DNA from: Metapseudomonas boanensis
Lineage (GTDB): Bacteria; Pseudomonadota; Gammaproteobacteria; Pseudomonadales; Pseudomonadaceae
Direction of reading: 5' to 3'
DNA: 64,000 bases
Assembly (NCBI RefSeq): GCF_018704125.1
Contig: NZ_JAGTIS010000020.1
Coordinates: 1 to 64,000 of the forward strand
Below the pieces are notes generated by a model. That model made no database searches, was not told the origin of the DNA, and saw only the letters and a program-made list of their open reading frames with translations. The translations under genes were made by a program, and so were the position numbers. How positions within the stretch are numbered: position 1 is the first letter of the stretch; each line of letters opens with the position of its first letter. Shown here piece by piece: positions 16,511 through 25,261 of the stretch.

Positions 16511-17119
16511 ATGCCAGAGACCAACGCCAGTCGAAGTCAGCTCACACTGATCTGCATCGTCCTTCTGGTCGTGTGGATCTGGGCCGCCATCGCACCGCTG
16601 AGCCGGGAAGATTGGCTCCTCGAAAACCTGCTGGTATTTGCTATCGCTGCGTTGCTGCTGGCAACCTTTCGATGGTTCATCTTCTCCATGGCTTCTTACT
16701 GGTTGCTTGCGGTGTTTCTGGCGATGCACCTCTATGGCTCCCACTACACCTACGCGGAAACGCCCTTTGGCTTCTGGTTGCAAGAGATTCTTGGAACAAG
16801 CCGAAATCACTACGACCGTATCGTCCACTTCTCATTCGGTCTCTTGCTGGTCTACCCGCTCCGCGAACTCATCGAGCGACTCGCAAGACCAGCGGGCAAA
16901 TGGCTGGGGTTGTTGAGCCTCACGTTCGTCATGGCGTTGAGTAGCCTCTACGAGCAGATGGAAATGCTGGCAGCCATGGTCGTTGCGCCGGATCTGGGTA
17001 CAGCTTTCCTGGGCACCCAGGGCGACCAATGGGATGCCCAGAAAGACTCCGGGCTAGCCATGCTGGGAGCCGTTATCACACTCCTTGCGGCCAGGCTCGT
17101 AGGCGCCAATCGGACATGA
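16511..17119 (+). CDS. DUF2238 (YjdF-like) membrane protein
   Basis: A 202-residue inner-membrane protein with about six hydrophobic helices. The family signature is YGSHYTYAETPFGFWLQEIL, then NHYDRIVHFSFGLLLVYPLR, YEQMEMLAAMVV and GTQGDQWDAQKDSGLAMLGA. The conserved His, Tyr, Asp and Glu residues within the membrane region suggest a metal or catalytic site, but the family has no established function. It sits directly downstream of homospermidine synthase and ends 11 bases from the converging helicase gene. Confidence 0.85.
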   Translation: MPETNASRSQLTLICIVLLVVWIWAAIAPLSREDWLLENLLVFAIAALLLATFRWFIFSMASYWLLAVFLAMHLYGSHYTYAETPFGFWLQEILGTSRNHYDRIVHFSFGLLLVYPLRELIERLARPAGKWLGLLSLTFVMALSSLYEQMEMLAAMVVAPDLGTAFLGTQGDQWDAQKDSGLAMLGAVITLLAARLVGANRT

Positions 17120-17130
17120 GCCCTCTCGAA

Positions 17131-19095
17131 TCAACGCCCACCTGCGCGTCTGGCCAGCACCTGCGTCGCTCCCTGGGCCTTGCGAGTAAACCAGAGCACG
17201 CGGCTCACACCCCGCGTGATCGCCACGTAAGCCAGGCGCAGGCTCTCGTCCTGCATGGCTTGGTCGTAACTGTTGCGAAAGAAGCCCGAGTGGGCATAGA
17301 GCGCGTTGCGCAGCGGGTGTTTTTCCGGCGGGGCGCAATCGTCGACGATGATCGCCACCTCCGCTTGCAGGCCTTTGGCGCGGTGAATGGTGTAGGCCTT
17401 CACCGGTAGCTGCTTGTCCAACTGGGACTGGATAGCTTGCAGGGGCTCGTTGCGTCGGCTCAACACCAGCACGGCGTTGCTGTCGGCCAGGCTACGAGTG
17501 GCAACGTGCTCACACTGTGCCTTGATCTCCGCCACCAGCTCCGGCAACCGGGCTTTCACGTCGAAGTTCTGCTTCAAGACCACACCATGGTCGCCCGGCT
17601 GCATCGGCTTCGATGCCTTGCTGGCTTTCGGCTGCTTGAACTCGACACCGTCCAGCACCGCTTCGCCGTCGCGGATCACTGGCTCGATGGAGCGGTAGTT
17701 GGTTTGCAGCATCAATACCGCGCTTTTCTTCAGCCGGCCCTTGCCTGGGAAATACGTGTCGAACTCCATGAACAATTCCGGCGAACTGCCGCGCCAGCCA
17801 TAGATCGACTGCCAGTCATCGCCGATCGCCATCAGGCTGATTGCCTGCCCTTGTTGGCCCAGAGCGCGATGCACGGCTTGGAGGAACTGCACAATCTGCG
17901 GGGAGATGTCCTGGAACTCGTCGATCAGCAGGTGGCTGAACGGCGCCAGTGCCTCGGTCGGCACAGCCTTGCCGCCATCACTCAGTGACTGGGTGAGTCT
18001 CTGGAACGCCGCATTGAAGGTCATCAGTCCCTGCGCGTGCAACCCGGATTCAAAGTGCTTCCAGAACAGCAGCAGCGCTTCGATGAAATGTCGCTCCACG
18101 GCCGAACAAGACAGCGCGCCGGCTTTTAGCTGGTCAAGCCGCAGGCCAATGCTCTCCATGAAACCCGCCTGGACGTGGAACGCCTCGAACAGCGGCATCG
18201 GCGTCAACTCCCCAGCCAGCTTGAAGCCGTCCAGCGGTGCCTTGGGAACCTTGGCGCGCTTGCCCTCGGTATCAACTGCCGGGAAGGGCGGCAGCCCCAG
18301 CAAAGCGTGTACATGCTCGCGGAAGTCCGCGTCCTGGGCATAGCAATTCTGATAGGCCTGCTTCAGTAGGCGCTGCTGGGCCGGACGCAGGCGCCCTGAC
18401 GCCAGCGGGTTGTCCAGCTCACTTTTGCTGGTGGCCGGCTCGTCCAGCTGTTCGAACCATGACGGGTTGCCCAGTACCTGCTTGGCCAGGACACCCATGG
18501 CCGAATGGAAGGTACGCACGCATTGTTTCGCCTGGTTGGCATCGAACGGGTACTGCCAGAACCCAAGCACCTTGAGCAGCTGCGCACGCAGCTGCGCGCA
18601 GGATGCATTGGTAAACGAGATGATCGTCAGACGGCCTGGGTCGATGCCCATATGGCACAGCATGAACACCACACGAAGCACCAGCGTCGTGGACTTGCCC
18701 GATCCGGCCCCGGCGAAGATCCGGGTGACCGGATGGCGCCCCAGGATCATCGCCCACTGCTCATCCGACGGCGCGCTGATCACGCCTGCGTCTACCGCCT
18801 GCGCAACCCGCTCGCGCATCGCGCTGACCTGCTGTGGGTCAACCGCCAGCAGGGCGGGACCGTAGAATCCCGAATCGGCCGCCGGGCCTGGCTTGGCCCG
18901 CGGCTTGGTCGCTTTCGCGGAACCACTTGCCTTGGCCTTGCCAGTTCTGACTGATCCCTTCTTTGCTCGCCCGGAAGGCTTCTTCACCGGCTGGGCCGCT
19001 TCGCGCTCGGCGCGCAAATAGGCCGTGGTCCGGGGAAAGTAACGCGCCAACGCCCCCGATAGGAGCAACTTGTAGCGTTTGACGGTCGACAGCAT
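17131..19095 (-). CDS. UvrD/Rep-type superfamily 1 DNA helicase
   Basis: A 654-residue ATP-dependent 3'-5' helicase when started at the ATG at 19095 (MLSTVKRYKLLLSG); the frame stays open 50 codons farther without support. All main SF1A motifs are present: Walker A IFAGAGSGKST, LLIDEFQDISPQ (motif II), AIGDDWQSIYGWRGS (III), LQTNYRS (IV), YTIHRAKGLQAEVAIIVDD (V) and RLAYVAITRGVSRVLWFT (VI). A Lys/Ala/Gly/Pro-rich linker occurs near residues 40-75. It is shorter than UvrD (about 720) and resembles helicase IV-like stand-alone proteins. It probably acts in DNA repair; no partner genes are adjacent. Confidence 0.88.
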   Translation of the reverse strand: MLSTVKRYKLLLSGALARYFPRTTAYLRAEREAAQPVKKPSGRAKKGSVRTGKAKASGSAKATKPRAKPGPAADSGFYGPALLAVDPQQVSAMRERVAQAVDAGVISAPSDEQWAMILGRHPVTRIFAGAGSGKSTTLVLRVVFMLCHMGIDPGRLTIISFTNASCAQLRAQLLKVLGFWQYPFDANQAKQCVRTFHSAMGVLAKQVLGNPSWFEQLDEPATSKSELDNPLASGRLRPAQQRLLKQAYQNCYAQDADFREHVHALLGLPPFPAVDTEGKRAKVPKAPLDGFKLAGELTPMPLFEAFHVQAGFMESIGLRLDQLKAGALSCSAVERHFIEALLLFWKHFESGLHAQGLMTFNAAFQRLTQSLSDGGKAVPTEALAPFSHLLIDEFQDISPQIVQFLQAVHRALGQQGQAISLMAIGDDWQSIYGWRGSSPELFMEFDTYFPGKGRLKKSAVLMLQTNYRSIEPVIRDGEAVLDGVEFKQPKASKASKPMQPGDHGVVLKQNFDVKARLPELVAEIKAQCEHVATRSLADSNAVLVLSRRNEPLQAIQSQLDKQLPVKAYTIHRAKGLQAEVAIIVDDCAPPEKHPLRNALYAHSGFFRNSYDQAMQDESLRLAYVAITRGVSRVLWFTRKAQGATQVLARRAGGR

Positions 19096-19210
19096 CCCGC
19101 GATTCCCGCTTAGGCCAATCCATAGGTCTTTGAATGATAAGTGCTTTCTGCCGCCTCCGGGTAACCGCTGGGCGCACGATGCACCTGGCGCTGTCTCCCG
19201 ATCACATGCT

Positions 19211-19400
19211 TCACACCATAGCGCCGAGTGCAAACTCTTCCGCAAGGTGGTCGATCAAGGTTCGCACCGAGGGCAACAAGCCGCGCCGAGACGAGAACAC
19301 GGCATGCACGATCCCGGTCCTTGGCACCCAGCCAGACAGTGCATTGATTATGAAGAATTCCACTCCGAAGCCTTCACGCGCAAGGGCGGCACTTTGGAAA
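19211..19400 (-). pseudogene. C-terminal stump of a LysR-family regulator
   Basis: Ending at the TGA at 19213-19211, the minus strand reads SAALAREGFGVEFFIINALS, GWVPRTGIVHAVFSSRRGLL and PSVRTLIDHLAEEF. The VFxSRRGLLPSVRxLIDHL block is the usual end of a LysR effector domain. The helix-turn-helix and most of the effector domain are missing, and the frame upstream of about 19400 is not LysR-like. It lies divergent to the isochorismatase-like gene, the usual place for its regulator. Confidence 0.7.
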
Positions 19401-19501
19401 TGATTCAGCTCTGCGTGAAAACGAAGTGCTCAATTCATAACGCTGATTCCCAACCGTGCACTAAGCTCGACATGGCATTTATCGAAGCAAGGAGCAACAC
19501 C

Positions 19502-20128
19502 ATGGCTACCCCTTACAAACGCCTCGACAAGAACCAGGCCGCTGTTCTGCTGGTCGACCACCAGGCGGGCCTGCTGTCCCTGGTACGCGACATCGAACCA
19601 GACAGGTTCAAGAACAACGTGCTGGCCCTGGGCGACCTGGCCAAGTACTTCAACCTGCCGACCATCCTCACCACCAGCTTCGAGAGCGGTCCCAACGGCC
19701 CGCTGGTACCCGAACTGAAGGAGCAGTTTCCCGAGGCGCCCTACATCGCCCGCCCAGGCCAGATCAACGCCTGGGATAACGAAGACTTCGTCAAGGCGGT
19801 GAAAGCCACCGGCAAGAAGCAGCTGATCATCGCCGGCGTCGTGACTGAGGTCTGCGTGGCCTTCCCGGCCCTCTCGGCCATCGAGGAAGGCTTCGACGTG
19901 TTCGTCGTCACCGACGCATCCGGCACCTTCAACGAAGTTACGCGTCACTCGGCCTGGGACCGCATGTCGGCTGCCGGCGCCCAGTTGATGACCTGGTTCG
20001 GTGTCGCCTGCGAGCTGCACCGTGACTGGCGCAACGACATCGAAGGCCTCGGCACGCTGTTCTCCAACCACATCCCGGACTACCGCAACCTGATCACCAG
20101 TTACACCACCCTCACCTCTGGCAAGTAA
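19502..20128 (+). CDS. ycaC: YcaC-like isochorismatase-family hydrolase
   Basis: A 208-residue cysteine hydrolase of the isochorismatase superfamily, YcaC branch. The catalytic triad is visible: Asp in AVLLVDHQAGLL (about residue 19), a Lys in the middle region, and Cys in AGVVTEVCVAFPALSAIEEG (about 118). The C-terminal tail LGTLFSNHIPDYRNLITSY is typical of the subgroup. The physiological substrate of YcaC proteins is not established. AAGGAG precedes the ATG. The remains of a divergent LysR gene lie upstream, so its original regulation is probably lost. Confidence 0.87.
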   Translation: MATPYKRLDKNQAAVLLVDHQAGLLSLVRDIEPDRFKNNVLALGDLAKYFNLPTILTTSFESGPNGPLVPELKEQFPEAPYIARPGQINAWDNEDFVKAVKATGKKQLIIAGVVTEVCVAFPALSAIEEGFDVFVVTDASGTFNEVTRHSAWDRMSAAGAQLMTWFGVACELHRDWRNDIEGLGTLFSNHIPDYRNLITSYTTLTSGK

Positions 20129-20146
20129 TCCGGGCAATGCCCCTGG

Positions 20147-20166
20147 GGGAGCGAGCTTGCTCGCTT
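20147..20166. repeat. Short REP-like fragment (GAGCGAGCTTGCTCGCTTC)
   Basis: A GCGAGC-TT-GCTCGC palindrome matching the core of the Pseudomonas REP sequence seen at 6928-6998 and 55161-55217, here as a single truncated copy between converging genes. Confidence 0.6.
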
Positions 20167-20226
20167 CAGAGGTAGATCGTTGGAGTCAGCGACGCTTCGC
20201 TTAGCTCAGGCCGACCTGGACGCATC

Positions 20227-20260
20227 AAAAAAACCGGAGCCAATGGCTCCGGTTTCTTTC
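20227..20260. terminator. Bidirectional rho-independent terminator
   Basis: AAACCGGAGCC and GGCTCCGGTTT form a perfect 11-base stem with a three-base loop, with an A run on the left and a T-rich run on the right. It serves the converging hydrolase gene and the CigR-like gene. Confidence 0.92.
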
Positions 20261-20271
20261 ACCACGCTCGA

Positions 20272-20742
20272 TCAGTCGAGAACGTCATGCAGCACTTCAT
20301 AGATGATCCCGGTCGCCACCGTGACCAGGATCAGGTCGGTACCTGCCTGCATCCAATCATAGCCTTCGTAGTGCGGTAGCCGCCCCAGAAGCCGACCATC
20401 GAGTTTCTTGGCAATTCCAGGAGGCAGCGGCTTGCCGCGAGCGAGGTTCTTCTGGATGCCCGGTGGCAACGGGCTGGCAGGACTCCAATAGTTGCGATTG
20501 TCGCCAAGAATGGAGCGGATGCCGCCGATATCGATCTGCGGGTCATGGTAGCGGTTCCCGCCGGAGTAACTTTGGCCAGAGGAGCCAGCGTCCGCTTTTC
20601 CCTTACCGCCGCTATTGCCGTGCTGTGCCTGGTTTGCGTGTGGGTTGCCCTTGCCATTGCTGGGGTCTGCCAGCAGTGCTGGCGAACCTGCAAGCAGGGC
20701 AACGCTGGTCAGTACTGCAATCACTGAACGAGTCTTAGGCAT
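20272..20742 (-). CDS. CigR-like periplasmic/inner-membrane protein
   Basis: A 156-residue protein with a signal peptide (residues 1-25), a Gly/Ser/Asn-rich low-complexity segment (about 28-66) and the CigR/RcnB-type repeat LPPGIQKNLARGKPLPPGIAKKL near 92-114. A hydrophobic helix (LILVTVATGIIYEVL) closes the chain. The family is named after Salmonella CigR, reported as an anti-virulence factor; its molecular role is unknown. In Pseudomonas it is a common house gene. A strong terminator follows it. Confidence 0.82.
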   Translation of the reverse strand: MPKTRSVIAVLTSVALLAGSPALLADPSNGKGNPHANQAQHGNSGGKGKADAGSSGQSYSGGNRYHDPQIDIGGIRSILGDNRNYWSPASPLPPGIQKNLARGKPLPPGIAKKLDGRLLGRLPHYEGYDWMQAGTDLILVTVATGIIYEVLHDVLD

Positions 20743-21069
20743 ATCTTTCAGTCCTGTTGATTGAGATATCCATAAAGCCTTGAAGCGCCGTTGGGAAGAC
20801 GTTTCCGACCGCCCTAAATGTGGAGGAACGATGGCGATGATAGTTCCTAAACGAACCCATTTACCCTCTGCGCATCACACTTGACGGATGCTACCGGGAT
20901 TTCGGTCACCCCAGCACTCTTGAAAGCTGCACGTCCCTTGGGTCTTTTGCCGCCGTTATCTACAACGGCATGAAGTCCCGCGCCACGGTACTCACCTATG
21001 GCAACGACGAGCCCATCGCCATTGCCCGGCCGGCTGCCAGCGGCAGCAAGTACGGTAGCGATGGCAGGG
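20743..21069. other. Intergenic stretch of unknown content
   Basis: A 327-base gap. A minus-strand frame (20847-21149, overlapping the end of apbE) reads SASPAIATVLAAAGSRPGNG, DGLVVAIGEYRGAG and DNGGKRPKGRAAFKSAG. The spacing of PGxG, YRG and DNG loosely recalls a trimeric autotransporter anchor, but the similarity is weak and no passenger region exists. I treat it as non-coding or a possible remnant. Confidence 0.3.
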
Positions 21070-22044
21070 CTAGCACTGAGTTTGCACCTGTCCTCCCACG
21101 ATCGACAGCTCCTTGAACCCCTCTCCGTCACGCAGGACGAACAACGCATCCATCCCCCGCCGCTGCGCCAGCTTCGAGCCGGCCTCCACTCCCAACACCA
21201 TCAATGCCGTCGCCCAGGCGTCTGCGAGCATGCAACGGGACTCGACGACCGATACCGCTGCCAGTTCGCCAGACAGTGGCATCTGCCGGGCTGGGTCCAT
21301 GGTGTGCGCGTAGTGTGTATTGCCCACCTCCACCCAGTGGCGGTAATCCCCCGAGGTGGCGATGGCGGCATTCGTCAGCTCCATCACGCCCATCACTTCG
21401 CGAACTCCGCGGAGGGGCTTCTCGATGGCAACTGCCCAGGCCTGGCCATCGGGCTTCAGGCCTCGGGCACGCATTTCCCCATCGATGCCGACCAGATAGC
21501 GGGTGACGCCGAAGCGTTCCAGACAACGGGCCAGCTCATCCACGCCGAAGCCTTTGGCAATACCTGAAAGGTCGAGGGCAACGGGTTCGACCTTGCGCAC
21601 CCGCGCGGTCGACGAGTCGATTTCCAGCACCTCGCTTGCGGGCTTACGTTGCTGCATCCGCAATGCGTTGGCACGTTGTTCATCGAGTTGCTTGGCAGGG
21701 CCGAAGCCCCAGGCGCTGACCAGGTCCCCAACCCCTATGTCGAATGCGCCGCCTGACTCCCGGCTGACCAGCAATGCCGTGTGCAGAACCTGAAGGAGTT
21801 CCCTGGGAACCGCTTGCCATTGCCCCACCGGCGCAGTATTCAGCCGACACAGATCAGAATCGGCCTTCCACGTGGACATTTGTTGGTCCACCCGGTCCAC
21901 TGCGTTGAACAGCCCTGCATTGACCGCCTGTTCATCCAGCCCTGGCGGGGCGAAGAAGACCGCGCTGTATAGCGTCCCCATTGTGGCGCCATTGAGGCTG
22001 TAGCGCTGTAGTGCAGGAGGGAGCATCGGCATCTCAGTAGACAT
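21070..22044 (-). CDS. apbE: FAD:protein FMN transferase (ApbE)
   Basis: About 324 residues. ApbE transfers FMN from FAD to a Thr or Ser of target proteins, forming a covalent phosphodiester link outside the cytoplasm. Motifs: GATMGTLYSAVFF, MSTWKADSDLCRLN, SGGAFDIGVGDLVSAWGF, ALDLSGIAKGFGVDELAR, GEMRARGLKPDG, AIATSGDYRHWVEV, THTMDP-like AHTMDPARQM and ADAWATALMVLG (Asp of the Mg site). No clear signal peptide is visible, so export or an alternative start remains open. The ATG at 22044 overlaps the upstream gene by 11 bases, showing tight coupling to the PepSY-flavodoxin-FNR gene. Confidence 0.9.
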   Translation of the reverse strand: MSTEMPMLPPALQRYSLNGATMGTLYSAVFFAPPGLDEQAVNAGLFNAVDRVDQQMSTWKADSDLCRLNTAPVGQWQAVPRELLQVLHTALLVSRESGGAFDIGVGDLVSAWGFGPAKQLDEQRANALRMQQRKPASEVLEIDSSTARVRKVEPVALDLSGIAKGFGVDELARCLERFGVTRYLVGIDGEMRARGLKPDGQAWAVAIEKPLRGVREVMGVMELTNAAIATSGDYRHWVEVGNTHYAHTMDPARQMPLSGELAAVSVVESRCMLADAWATALMVLGVEAGSKLAQRRGMDALFVLRDGEGFKELSIVGGQVQTQC

Positions 22045-24220
22045 CTTCACGGTAGCGCCCCTCGGCCTTGAGCTTGAGTACGTTCAGGTTGAGCGGTGCC
22101 AACACCTCGTCCAGGGCCTGCATGACGTTCTTCGCCATATCCCGACTGCCGCAGACCAGCACCTGCGCACCCCGATCTATCAGCCTGCGCATATCGTTAG
22201 CGTCTTCGATGATTCTGTCCTGTACGTAGCGGCGCTCGCTCACACGGGAGAAAGCCGCCTGCAGCCGGGTCAGTCGCTGGTCGGCCAGGTAACGACCCAG
22301 CTCCGATTCGTAGAGGAAGTCCGAGTCCGGATTGCGCCCGCCCCAGTAGAGGTGCATGGGTCGCCTGGCCGTGTTGTTGCGGATGAATCCGGCCAGCGGC
22401 CCGATGCCGGTTCCCGCGCCGATGAGGATGGTCGCTGGCCTGCCCGGTGCCGGACGGAAGTCCGGGTTGGGCTGAATGAATGCCTCTATGGTGCCGCCCA
22501 AGGGCAAGTCATGGAGGTAGTTCGAGCACAGGCCTGCCTGCTGCTTTCGGACACAGATTTCCAGCACGCCGTCCGCCGTACTGCTCGCCAGTGAATAGAA
22601 GCGAGGCACCGAACTTCCTGGCGGCAGGATCCCCACCAGATCGCCTGCATCGAACTCGGGCAACTTGCTGGCTGCAGCAGGCTTGAAGCGCAGGATGCAG
22701 GTCGGCGCCTGGACCTGCTCGCCATACGCCTCGCGCTGCATCAGCTGCAGGCTGTCGGTCGGATGGCGATCTGGTGCGTGCACCAGCGTCAGCTCATGGC
22801 CCAGCTTGTCGCCCAAAGCCTTACCCCAACGCGCGAATTCCTGGATCGACTGCCGATCGACCGTGTCCATTGCCAGCAAAGGCCGCAAGCCGCGTGCAAG
22901 CAACGCCTCGTCGACATCCTTGGCAAATTGACAGAAGCGCGGGAAGCTCCGGTCGCCAAACCCCAGCACCGCGAACGCTTGGTGCGGGTTGAGGCGACTG
23001 GACGCCAGCTTCTCAAGGAAATGCTTGGCGCAAGCGGGCGCAGCGCCGTCGCCGTAGGTCGAAGTCAGGATGAGCAGGCGCTCAGCGCGACGATATTCGT
23101 TAGCCAGGCTGTTCATCGGCGCAATGTGGACGCACCAGCCGGCTTGCACCAGCGCCTCATGCAGTGTCTTGGCAAAGCCCCAGGTGGTGTTGCTTTCGCT
23201 GCCGACCAGGATCAGCGTATCGGCGGTCTGGCTAGCACTGTTGCTGGCGATGCGCGGCATGGCACGGCGGCGTTTCCACCAGATCAGGCCGCCGGTGATG
23301 CTCATCACCGGGACGCCCAGCGCACTGGCGCCAAGCAACAGGCCCAGCCACCAGAGCCCTGCACCGGTATGCAGTTGGTAAACGACGTCATAAAGGCGAC
23401 GAACCCGGTCGTGCTCGCGGAAAGACAGCAACTGCCCGGTGGCCTGGTCGATATAGCCATCGCCGTTGGCAGTGTGTAGCGAATAGACGTCTGTCGGGTC
23501 CTCCGGGTCTGGATAGACCAGTTCACGCAGATCGCTCAGTTGAACGGCCTGCAAAGCGGGTAGCGAAGCAACCGGGGCAGCGGGTCCGCCCGTGACTTGC
23601 GTCGGAAACTCCGGCTCGTTCTGCATGCCATCGGGCAGTAGTCCGAAAGTCACAGCGGACAGGTAGAGTCCGGTCAGCGACGACAACAGCAGGCCGGGTA
23701 TGGCCAGGCGGCCGGCCTCCGCATGCCAGCGCTGGGTCCAGGGGCCATGCATTGGCCGCGCCAGGTAACGCCAGCCGCCTACGCGCTTCGCCAGCAGGAA
23801 CATTCCAGAGATCGACAGCACCAGCATCACCCCTGCCATCAGCCCGACGATCACCCGGCCGGGCGTGCCCGCCAACAGGGAGCGGTGCAGATCCTTCGCC
23901 CCTTGCATGAGCGTCGACGGCTCCGCGTCGCCTGTTACCTTTCCGCTCTGCGGATCGATACGTACCACTCGTGTCTGGCCATCCTGGCGGTAAGACACGA
24001 TCACGACGCCTGACGGGGTCCGTTCGAGCTGCTCGACGCCTGGGTAGAACTGGTCAACACGTGCCGCCAGTTCGGCAATGCTCAAGGATTGCTCGGTCTG
24101 TGGGCTGGCCTGGAGTCTGCCCACGACGGGTTCGACTGACAGAACAACCCCGGTCAGGGCCAGGACCATGACCAGTAGCGCTGCAACCAAGCCGGGAAGC
24201 GAATGGATCTGGCGAAGCAT
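22034..24220 (-). CDS. PepSY-domain membrane protein fused to flavodoxin and FNR reductase domains
   Basis: A 728-residue fusion starting MLRQIHSLPGLVAALLVMVL at 24220 after an AGGAGAAGG site. Residues 1 to about 335 are a PepSY-TM module with four membrane helices and two PepSY repeats (RVVRIDPQSGKVTGDAEPS; GDGYIDQATGQLLSFREHDR). A flavodoxin domain follows (LVGSESNTTWGFAKTLHEAL, LTSTYGDGAAPACAKHFLE), then a CysJ-like reductase with FAD motif RFYSLASS, NADPH motifs GAGTGIGPLAGFIRNN and YWGGRNPDSDFLYESEL, and the C-terminal REDVY. It would carry electrons from cytosolic NADPH through FMN and FAD to a membrane or periplasmic acceptor. The flanking DUF2271 and ApbE genes suggest that acceptor is a flavinylated protein. 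Confidence 0.9.
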   Translation of the reverse strand: MLRQIHSLPGLVAALLVMVLALTGVVLSVEPVVGRLQASPQTEQSLSIAELAARVDQFYPGVEQLERTPSGVVIVSYRQDGQTRVVRIDPQSGKVTGDAEPSTLMQGAKDLHRSLLAGTPGRVIVGLMAGVMLVLSISGMFLLAKRVGGWRYLARPMHGPWTQRWHAEAGRLAIPGLLLSSLTGLYLSAVTFGLLPDGMQNEPEFPTQVTGGPAAPVASLPALQAVQLSDLRELVYPDPEDPTDVYSLHTANGDGYIDQATGQLLSFREHDRVRRLYDVVYQLHTGAGLWWLGLLLGASALGVPVMSITGGLIWWKRRRAMPRIASNSASQTADTLILVGSESNTTWGFAKTLHEALVQAGWCVHIAPMNSLANEYRRAERLLILTSTYGDGAAPACAKHFLEKLASSRLNPHQAFAVLGFGDRSFPRFCQFAKDVDEALLARGLRPLLAMDTVDRQSIQEFARWGKALGDKLGHELTLVHAPDRHPTDSLQLMQREAYGEQVQAPTCILRFKPAAASKLPEFDAGDLVGILPPGSSVPRFYSLASSTADGVLEICVRKQQAGLCSNYLHDLPLGGTIEAFIQPNPDFRPAPGRPATILIGAGTGIGPLAGFIRNNTARRPMHLYWGGRNPDSDFLYESELGRYLADQRLTRLQAAFSRVSERRYVQDRIIEDANDMRRLIDRGAQVLVCGSRDMAKNVMQALDEVLAPLNLNVLKLKAEGRYREDVY

Positions 24221-24245
24221 GATCCTTCTCCTGCAGATAGGACGA

Positions 24246-24716
24246 TTACATGTCGTAAGTGAAGGATTCGACGTAACCGTGGCCCGCGGTGGGCTTGCCC
24301 GTGCCGCTGGTGGTAAGTGGCACAGTGACGTCGGCGCGGTTGTCACGTTTGTCTTCGACCGCGCTGTCGATGCGGATCTGGTAACCGGCATCGATCAGGG
24401 CGTCAGCGAGTTCAACCGATACTTTGAGTGTTTCTCCGCTGCCGACGCTGGCACCACTGATGCCGTCGAACTCTGCAGGCTTCATCCCGCTACCACGCGC
24501 CCAGTCACGCAGATGCTTGTAGTACTTGGCCTTCTTCCCGGCGACCCAGAGGGTGCGCTGGTATTGGCCCTGTGCATCGGTCAGGTAGATCGCCAGATAA
24601 GCCTCGTTTCCACCGTATTCCTTCAACTTGGTCGTCAAGGTGACTTCACGCGCTTGGGCAAATGCGGGGAGCGCGATGGTGCCGGCCAGGCACAGGGATG
24701 CCACTATTTTTTTCAT
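24246..24716 (-). CDS. DUF2271 periplasmic protein with a candidate flavinylation motif
   Basis: A 156-residue exported protein with a signal peptide (1-20, cleaved near AFA-QA). DUF2271 signatures are visible: YLAIYLTDAQGQYQRTLWVA, KYYKHLRDWARGSG and VELADALIDAGYQIRIDSAV. Residues 84-90 read DGISGAS, which fits the ApbE acceptor pattern D-x-x-[ST]-G-A-[ST], where the last Ser (Ser90) or Thr receives FMN. It is the first gene of an operon with the PepSY-flavodoxin-FNR protein (25 bases downstream) and apbE, so it is likely the periplasmic flavin carrier of that chain. Flavinylation is inferred, not shown. Confidence 0.85.
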   Translation of the reverse strand: MKKIVASLCLAGTIALPAFAQAREVTLTTKLKEYGGNEAYLAIYLTDAQGQYQRTLWVAGKKAKYYKHLRDWARGSGMKPAEFDGISGASVGSGETLKVSVELADALIDAGYQIRIDSAVEDKRDNRADVTVPLTTSGTGKPTAGHGYVESFTYDM

Positions 24717-25261
24717 CAGGAAGTCCTCGTCGGAATCGATATGACTTCAAGCTACGCGACCAGGCTTAAAAGAAACTGAATGAACAAAACCAGCGACCTA
24801 ATAATTCCTTAAGGTTTCTGTGTTTGGAAAATCAAGAAAAGTCAGACGGCGCTTCATTTAACTTCTACGCCCCGCAATACAAATAAGCAGAACCAATCCA
24901 CAGCCGTAGTGTGCGCTGTGCGCACCTGGCACTTGCTATGCCTGGCTTCCAACCTTGGCGTGGGCTCAACACGGGTGCGCATGACACCCCGGCCCTTCGG
25001 CACTAATCCGATATCCGAATGACTATAAGCAAGTTTCTGAACCGGCCATCAAATAAACTCAGAGAACTGCAACCACTCACTCAATCATTCATTGGCGCTT
25101 CGTCGGACGGAGGACTTCCGCCAGTTTCCGAGTCTCGAATTCCGGTATCGACATACACGCTTACAGTGGGATCGTAAGTGCGGATAAGAACTCGCGGTCT
25201 TTCATCAACAATGATTGGCAATGGCAATCAGATGCCGCCGTTGCTCGCACCTTGAGTCGAT
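24717..25261. other. AT-richer intergenic stretch, promoter of the DUF2271 operon
   Basis: 545 bases without a credible gene on either strand. Base composition is clearly more A/T-rich near 24770-24900, next to the DUF2271 start. A partial Fur-like string (AATGATTGGCAATGGCAAT) occurs near 25210 but matches poorly. Nothing else was recognised. Confidence 0.5.

Noticed and set aside
20847-21149. Minus-strand frame resembling a YadA-type anchor
   Set aside because: Spacing of PGxG, YRG and DNG is suggestive, but there is no aromatic C-terminal strand and it overlaps apbE.
25205-25230. Possible Fur box near AATGATTGGCAATGGCAAT
   Set aside because: Too few matches to the 19-base consensus and not next to a start codon.
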